DNA from: Caldilineaceae bacterium SB0661_bin_34
GTDB taxonomy: Bacteria; Chloroflexota; Anaerolineae; Caldilineales; Caldilineaceae
Length of the DNA: 64,000 nt
Assembly: GCA_009841145.1 (NCBI GenBank)
Contig: VXMJ01000006.1
Coordinates: forward strand, 44,715-108,714
Direction of reading: 5' to 3'
Below the pieces are notes generated by a model, which saw nothing but the letters and a program-made list of their open reading frames with translations, searched no databases and had not been told where the DNA came from. The translations under genes and the position numbers were made by a program. Of the stretch, positions 63,698-64,000 are shown piece by piece; positions within the stretch are counted from its first letter, which is position 1; every line of letters begins with the position of its first letter.

Positions 63698-64000
63698 TCA
63701 GGAAGTTTCGGCGTAGCCCAAGGGGCGCTGCCAATCTTCCGAGGATTGAATTCTACTACAAACGCCTCCGTAGAGGCCGGACCGCGCGGTGCCGATTCCG
63801 TTCCGGTTTGATGAGACAGGCCTATCCCAACGCGAATACCGGGGTGGCCGTTGCCAATGGTCCCGGAGGCAACCGGAAGTGGATCTTCGGCGCTTGGTTC
63901 GCCCCAGCTCGTGTCTTCCAGGCAGCAGTCCACATGGGAAATTGGGGCACTGTTTCAATCTCGTTGATATTGGTGGCGGGCGGTCAGGGGCATCCTCTCC
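63698..64000. other. Window end, no supported gene
   Basis: Open frames exist on the minus strand here (for example one reaching 63933) but none shows recognisable similarity, and they overlap the small ORF and terminator. Confidence 0.4.

Noticed and set aside
63400..63933. 177-codon minus-strand frame at the window end
   Set aside because: Overlaps the terminator and the start of the mutarotase-like gene and shows no recognisable similarity.
1..64000. tRNA, rRNA or CRISPR array
   Set aside because: I looked for T-loop signatures, ribosomal RNA motifs and regularly spaced repeats and found none; a covariance-model scan would be needed to exclude small RNAs.

Overview
The window is a GC-rich, gene-dense stretch of bacterial chromosome. 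The gene content suggests a Chloroflexota bacterium, perhaps related to the Caldilineae. The clues are a Uma2-type protein, a LysM-PA14 secreted protein, stand-alone molybdenum hydroxylase and sulfatase genes, a UbiA/LCP cell-envelope cluster, mandelate-racemase-type sugar enzymes, and common GTG/TTG starts. This placement is inference; the window contains no rRNA gene that could settle it. Extended -10 promoters (TGC-TAnnnT) recur.

Layout. 1-5.6 kb: 3' part of an SDR dehydrogenase, a Uma2-family protein, a UroD-family protein and an orphan xanthine-dehydrogenase-type Mo subunit. 6-11.4 kb: an AAA/PD-(D/E)XK protein, two secreted proteins and an empty 790-bp stretch. 11.4-15.8 kb: folD-fchA, divergent from lon. 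16-23.7 kb (minus strand): sulfatase, UbiA-type prenyltransferase, LCP protein, an 841-aa membrane protein and a triple-S1 RNA-binding protein. 24-26 kb: an atypical pteridine-reductase-like SDR and a dGTPase. 26.2-32.5 kb (minus strand): the ffh-rpsP-khpA-rimM block joined to manC, an ECF sigma factor with a small partner, and a CDP-alcohol phosphotransferase. 32.7-42.7 kb: mdh, then a long aromatic amino acid operon aroH-pheA-aroF-tyrA-aroA-aroE-trpB-trpA-(trpB relic)-trpA2. 42.8-48.7 kb: HpcH aldolase, M20 peptidase, DUF1361 protein, a pilin-like peptide, a TnpB element broken by a nonsense codon, and a zinc-ribbon protein. 48.7-57.4 kb: a subtilase, then a DtxR-type regulator with a manganese/zinc ABC transporter. 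57.5-63.4 kb: class I FBP aldolase, DinB protein, enolase-superfamily dehydratase, a double-epimerase protein and a mutarotase-like protein.

The most interesting item lies just upstream of aroH. A 57-codon leader ORF (33759-33932) contains seven Phe/Tyr codons within eleven. It is followed by a perfect intrinsic terminator with nine T residues, and by short segments that can form mutually exclusive antiterminator pairings. This is the arrangement of a ribosome-mediated transcription attenuator for the whole aromatic operon. Its promoter is placed so that the leader peptide would be translated from a leaderless mRNA.

Other notable points: FolD has lost the residues needed for cyclohydrolase activity and sits in an overlapping pair with FchA; trpBA was tandemly duplicated and the second trpB decayed; the TnpB element is bounded by 26-bp inverted repeats; and a possible 124-bp MITE lies at 23960-24083.
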